A DNA stretch of 64,000 bases from Halichondria panicea (Eukaryota > Porifera > Demospongiae > Suberitida > Halichondriidae): NCBI RefSeq assembly GCF_963675165.1, contig NC_087381.1, positions 2,542,001 to 2,606,000 of the forward strand. The letters are read 5' to 3'. The notes under the pieces were generated by a model, which searched no databases, was not told the DNA's origin, and saw nothing but the letters and a program-made list of their open reading frames with translations. Positions 58,983 through 64,000 of this stretch are shown piece after piece. Position 1 is the first letter of the stretch. Each line of letters opens with the position of its first letter. A program made the translations under genes and the position numbers.

Positions 58983-59127
58983 TCGTATTTGCCCGATCAG
59001 AGGCCGCAGCTATTTTATAAATGTTTCATTTGCTGGCAAAGGAGGCTATATATATACGGTATCGTATTTGCCCGATCAGAGGCCGCAGCTATTTTATAAA
59101 TGTTTCATTTGCTGGCAAAGGAGGCTA
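58970..59127. repeat. 79-bp perfect tandem duplication
   Basis: The unit 'tacggtatcgtatttgcccg', 'atcagaggccgcagctattt', 'tataaatgtttcatttgctgg', 'caaaggaggctatata' occurs twice with no differences seen. Confidence 0.9.
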
Positions 59128-60825
59128 TATATATAATTCGAGAGAGGCTACTGTTTTATAATTAGACACTAGTTGATCTATAGCTACACGGGAAGTACAT
59201 GGGAAGTACATAGGTAAGTGCCTCAGAGCAGGTATACTATGGGACTTAGTATACCTGCAACTTACTTAGTATACCTAGTATTCTGTTGTCAAGTATTTGT
59301 ATAGTTAAGCCTCGAGGGCAAGGTTTGCGCATGCGCACTAGTATCTAAATGAGTTATAGACACTGTTTTGTCGGTGTCCATGTGATTTAGAAGCCCTCAG
59401 CCACTTTATATAGTACCCTCGCTACGCTCGGGATACTAAATCAGTGCCTTTGGGCTTCTAAATCCCATATAGACCCCTCCAAAACAGTCTCTAACTATTA
59501 TATATTAATTGGCACCCCAATCACCTATTGAATTCAGGTTGCATCAAAATTTCTCATGCACCTGCACAAACTCAACACTATATATACCATTAAAATACTG
59601 CTATCTAGCTAGCTGCTACCATAGATACCAGTGGCTGTCAAAATACACTGAAGCTACTATTTTGAGAGCGTCTTCTATTGCACTACTCAAGGTGGGCTGT
59701 TGGGAGACTGCTATAATTATACCGTGTATAGCTGGTTATTTTCGAGGCACTATACATTAATTTGAGGTTTTCAAGGATTGACCTCGAACCTTAAATTGAG
59801 TACCTCGAAATTTGGGTTGAAAGACCTCTCTATATACTGTAATTTGTGGTCATTTGAACCTCTCTGTGTATCATCGAAAATAAACTTTGGTTGTTTACTT
59901 CATGCATAATTCATATACAAGCATGCATGCATGCCTCTTATTATTGTTATAATTTCCAAAACAGTATCACTCTGAAGACTACTAATCGCGTGTGGACTGA
60001 CCACCTTCACAAAGGAATCTTCTTGTTCAGCAACCCGAGAGTCATGTACCTAGGCATGCAGGACCAATATTTCACATTCACCATGTTTGATGCCCAAGCA
60101 TGGTATGCACGTGATTACATCATGGGCAAGATAACAATACCTTCGGCTGAGGCTATGAGACAAGAATTTGCGAGCTGGCGTGCACGAGAAGAGAAACTGA
60201 ATAGTGAAGAAGATAGTATTCGATTTCAAGCTGACTACATTGATGATTTGGTTAAAAGTACGGATTATCCTATGTTGGATGTACAGAAGTGTGTACTGCT
60301 CCTCATTGACTGGGTAATCTATATTTCTCAATCAACGAAGGCCAAATGCATAACATGCCTTATGGGCTGCAGGTTTTACAGGGTATAGCTATATATAGCT
60401 AAATTTGCTTAATATATATTATCATTTCCCCTGCCCCCTGCAGGAGCACAACAAACATGAGGATATCATGACGTATCGTGATCGAGCCCACCGCTCTGTT
60501 GTTACTGGTAACATGGCCCCCCTACACCACACCCCCTGGATCAAGGCCATGGACGACTCTATGAGCTCGTATCTCAACAACAGTTAGAACATGAACACTG
60601 AGAGGACTGTGAGAGGACTGTCAATTAGAAACTGCAATATTTATTGAGACCATGCATTAATTATTTGCATCGATCCCTTTACTAGCTATTATTTTTTTGA
60701 TATATAAATGCATGTACTGTATGTCAAAATAATAGTTATTACCAATGTAAATTTAAATACTATAGCAAACTATAGTTTCATGTTTCTGCATGCAGCAGAA
60801 AATGCATATGCATGACAACGTTGTA

Positions 60826-61021
60826 CAGTGGGAACCCCTCTATAACGGACACCTTTGGGGAACTACGTATGTTTTGGCCTTTATACAGAGGTGGCCTTAA
60901 TTTGTTGAGAGGTTGTTTTGTACACAAACTGTTCATTTGGGACCTGGGTGCCTGGCTGTTATATATATATAGCAACTGGCCTTTATTCGGAGGTGGTTGT
61001 TAACAGAGGTTCCATGCACTG
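60826..61021 (+). mobile_element. pogo/Tc1-like MITE with TA target duplication
   Basis: The ends CAGTGGGAACCCCTCTATAACGG and the complement of 'aacagaggttccatgcactg' are flanked by TA at 60824-60825 and 61022-61023. It is the inverted match of 796-972. 196 bp, no ORF. Confidence 0.75.
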
Positions 61022-61134
61022 TAGACTATTATAATAGCTCCCAGTACACGGATACGTAATGTCCCATATAATTATAATTATTATACAGATCCGCCTATCG
61101 ATATCAATAATTATAACGTGCATGCTCTAAATAT

Positions 61135-61140
61135 TTTATT
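61135..61140 (-). terminator. Polyadenylation signal (AATAAA) for the GPD gene
   Basis: The plus strand reads tttatt, about 120 bp beyond the GPD stop codon. Position fits a 3'UTR end. Confidence 0.4.
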
Positions 61141-61261
61141 CAATGTGCAGGTAAACACAAATAATTTTTATGAATACAAATGCAATTCACAACATATATA
61201 CAAATCTAAGAAAAATAATTTGTCTAAAATAATAGCAGGCAACTAACAATTGCACAAAATC

Positions 61262-63730
61262 CTAGAGTTTAGCTATTGACTTGAGGAGGTCACTAGGGGG
61301 CAGTCCTTCGTAGCAGATGCTATGTACAACGTTGAACAGTGGGAACCTGCAGCAAATTTAAGATAGCACGGTTAAATATAGATACCAGTATAGAGACTCT
61401 TGTTAATCCGGCCATCTCTTGGGGCAGTGCAGTTTGACCGCATTAGCGAGTTGCATTTCAGAGAGTGCATGGCCACAGTTAATTCGCGGGTCCTACGTCG
61501 AATACAAGGGCTGGATAATGAATCATTATACGCTCTCTATTCGAGTGTGATCTAGTTTCATTTGCCAAACTACACCCAAAACATCATATTAAACGTATTA
61601 TATAAAAGACCATTAATAATATGGCAGCCGGCCAGCATTGACAAGCTATAGTATACAGAATAGTTAGTGGCCGCATTTCAGGAAGAGTTTTGTACAGTAC
61701 AAAAATGATCTAGCTAGCAATCTGTGCAAAATGAAACGGCCGGTATATCGAGGTGACATTGATTCAGAGAGTCGAGTCGGCAGTCTATTACTTTCTCTGT
61801 ACAATGTACATGTTTATAGAGCTTCTAATTCAGTATGTATACAGTAGCAATGCAAATGTCTTGAATTCTCTCTAAACTGAAGGCTATTATAAAGCATACT
61901 TATTGTTACCATGCTTACTATAATACCGTTTCTACAAGTGTCGGTGGTGGGTTCACTTACTGATCCGTTTTTCCTTCCTTAGTGAGATACTCGTGCACCT
62001 CTTTGGCAGTGAGTGGTCCCTGCAGCTTCTGACCATCGAGCATTTCAGCTTCCAGCACCTCGAATGACTGTAAACAGTGTATTATAGCACTGTACGTGTA
62101 TAGTATATAATTTATGAGTACATGCTGGTATGATATGATACTGTAGTGCAGGGCAACATGTATTTTAAATGACAGTGATACTCAATGTACAATGTACAAA
62201 CTCTATACTACTATATATATCCTCTAACCATTTAACTCAAGTATTGCAGAAGTACACACATACAGTATACATCATACGTACACACACAGGTACAGTATAA
62301 TTTACGCTATAAAGGCAATTAACGCACTCAAGTAACAAACGAACAGAAAAGATCAATGCAGAGCTGTATGATTCATACCTTCCCACTTGTGACAAAAGCT
62401 TCAGACACTCGTCTATTCCTACCTCCGAAACAAGTAGCAATGAGGTCAGCCACTCCACAGCTCTCCAAGAGGGAAATGGAGTCCTGGCCACCAAATATCT
62501 TAATGAATTGCCACATCTCACCGAGGCCAATACGTAGCACTGCTGCCTTTGTGCTAGTGCCGTACCTGATGAGAGTACATGCTTGATGTAAGATAATTAC
62601 ATAGATATCAGGTATGTGCCCTGACCTGCCCACACTGGTTAGTGGTGGTTGGTACTAACCACCTATACACAAAATAACCATGCACTTCTTAGGTCTTTAC
62701 CACATGATAGGCTATAAAAGAAATTTGTGAGATTGCGTGAGGATTGAAAATATTCACTACTTCAAGCATTCTAGCTGGGCACATTACTTAATTGTCAAGA
62801 GGAAAGCATAGTAATATCTATATCACTGTCGTGCATGTATCATACAGCAAGTGCTTGAAGTACTTACTGCAGGCCGTCACAAAATCCAGCTGCAACTGCA
62901 ACAATATTCTGCGGGAAAGAAGATCGAAACCATGCATCAAACAGTGTGACATCTCACCGGTACAAAGAAACCTTCTTGAGCCTCTAACGCACTTAATTAT
63001 AGTGGAACCCTTTACCTATATAAGGGCAAAACGAGGGCTTCTTTCACCATGAGGAGGTGACCTTATAAATATTTAGGTACCTGTTTACAGTAGTGCCCAC
63101 AAAAAGGGATTCCATAATTATTATGTGTACACACTAACATAATAATGCTTAAATATTAATTAATTTTTGCCTGCATACATTTTACCTTGAGTGCTCCACA
63201 CAGCTCCACGGTAATCAGATCTGGTATGATTCTGATTTGAAAAGTTGGCGAGTGGAACAACTTCTTCAGCAAATCACCTTGCTCAGTCGAGCGGCACCCT
63301 ATGGGAAGTGATATCACACACGTTAAACACTGTAGACTGTAATGTCCATTGCGAATGCTTGAAAGAGATTTATTGATGAATACAATTTTCCCAGTACAAT
63401 ACATTATAGCAATAGAACGTACGGGGCGGGCATGAGGAGAGAAGAAGAACGTATGCATGACTAATGCAGATGCCTATAGGAGAAGCAACTACATGTACAC
63501 TGTAAACGGGACATCATTAAAATTGAGCTGGGATTAGGGTTTGTAACTTTTCAAGTGAGAGTTACAAGAACATAATTATGTGCTAGCTCACCTATGGTAG
63601 ATTCACAGAAATCTTCCTGGGCCACGTCTTTGGCTACATTGGCCCCCATTAGGACAGACATATCGATGCTCAGTGCGTTACTGATGACCTCAGATATCAG
63701 GCGAATGTTACCATCCTTCACGTCCATTCC
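61262..63730 (-). CDS. GPD1: NAD-dependent glycerol-3-phosphate dehydrogenase (GPD1 type), C-terminal 223 aa, partial
   Basis: Minus-strand exons are 63730-63592, 63298-63186, 62908-62868, 62565-62379, 62067-61961 and 61346-61262 (stop TAG 61262-61264). Phases are consistent across all five introns (672 nt). Visible conserved blocks are '[20 protein letters not shown]', 'FCESTIGCR', '[20 protein letters not shown]' (substrate-binding/catalytic Lys region ICGALKN), '[17 protein letters not shown]', '[19 protein letters not shown]', '[17 protein letters not shown]' and '[20 protein letters not shown]'. The enzyme interconverts dihydroxyacetone phosphate and glycerol 3-phosphate in the cytosol with NADH. 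The NAD-binding Rossmann N-terminus lies beyond 64000. No lesion. It could be GPD1 or GPD1L, which the fragment cannot separate. Confidence 0.92.
62998..63118. mobile_element. Small pogo-like inverted-repeat element in GPD intron
   Basis: 'attatagtggaaccctttac' and 'aaagggattccataattat' are complementary ends about 120 bp apart; the GTGGAACC/GGATTCCA end resembles the 796 and 60826 MITEs. Confidence 0.45.
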
Positions 63731-64000
63731 CTGAGCAGAAAATATATAATGGTAAAGTGAATGAACTGGAGTGGGTAAGTACTGCACTGTGCATTGAATA
63801 AAGGAACAAAACGTACCCTCAGAGAGAGAAGCTAAAAACATACAGTTATGGTGCCATGCAATATGGAGAAGAAAATTAATGCATCGTGTATAGGAGGTTC
63901 CACTAGTCTAACCCTAACCCTAACCCTAAGCCATGCATATACAACTAAGAGTACAAGCTAGTATACAATTAGGACATTATTTATTACATGCATGTACATG
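63731..64000. other. GPD intron sequence to window end, with a short telomere-like run
   Basis: No exon was recognised. ctaaccctaaccctaaccct at 63909-63928 is three interstitial units of the TTAGGG repeat. Confidence 0.5.

Larger units (their letters stand above)
60588..61261. other. Intergenic between convergent FMO copy 3 and GPD genes
   Basis: It holds the MITE at 60826-61021 and the GPD poly(A) signal at 61135-61140 (minus). Nothing else was recognised. Confidence 0.5.

Noticed and set aside
61300-61346. A third pogo-like MITE end (cagtgggaacc at 61338)
   Set aside because: This is the last coding exon of the GPD gene (FPLFNVV); the resemblance is chance.
63909-63933. Telomere end
   Set aside because: Only about three interstitial TAACCC units, within a GPD intron.

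Overview
This window looks like AT-rich genomic DNA of an early-branching animal, most likely a marine demosponge. The reasons are multi-exon genes with canonical GT-AG introns, metazoan families (Roco/ankyrin/death-domain, POT-type transporter, flavin monooxygenase, TMEM245, NAD-dependent glycerol-3-phosphate dehydrogenase), and very dense short inverted-repeat elements. The death-domain style at the C-terminus of the Roco protein also resembles sponge proteins as I remember them. Species is not determinable from the sequence alone.

Layout. (1) 1-480 is the broken 3' end of a POT-like transporter. (2) 1829-12507, minus strand, is a 10-exon gene whose reading frame closes perfectly (1211 aa): ankyrin repeats, a death domain, more ankyrin repeats, Roc GTPase plus COR, and a second death domain. 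(3) About 14.4-36.8 kb is a tandem array of intronless POT-like transporter genes: three intact (15973, 28541, 32910) and several dead copies. It arose by duplication of a block of about 7 kb (14399-21815 against 26746-33850) plus a third partial block (34431-36780). Between the two blocks lies a patch of genomic debris: a caspase-like ORF with one in-frame stop, a truncated tRNA-Met, a TMEM245 remnant and a reverse-transcriptase fragment. (4) 36.8-60.6 kb holds three tandem flavin-monooxygenase (FMO) copies, each visibly damaged: one is 5'-truncated with a TGA stop, one has a 6,081-bp transposon in exon 2, and one has a lesion at the start of exon 4. (5) 61262-63730, minus strand, is the 3' part of a GPD1-type glycerol-3-phosphate dehydrogenase, running off the window.

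The most interesting single object is the transposon at 42757-48837. It is an EnSpm/CACTA-type element (termini CACTG...CAGTG, 14-bp perfect terminal repeats, 2-bp TT target duplication confirmed against the uninterrupted FMO paralog). It has two divergent multi-exon genes with fully open frames: an 832-aa transposase with N-terminal C2H2 fingers, and a 504-aa SAM-domain protein. They are separated by a short intergenic region rich in TTAGGG-like repeats. It looks complete and young.

The rest of the non-coding sequence is largely made of short inverted-repeat transposons and foldback elements in several families. Two target sites are directly testable: one through a paralogous empty site, one through a 10-bp duplication. 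All exon coordinates were derived by hand from splice signals, phase continuity and paralog comparison, without database searches.
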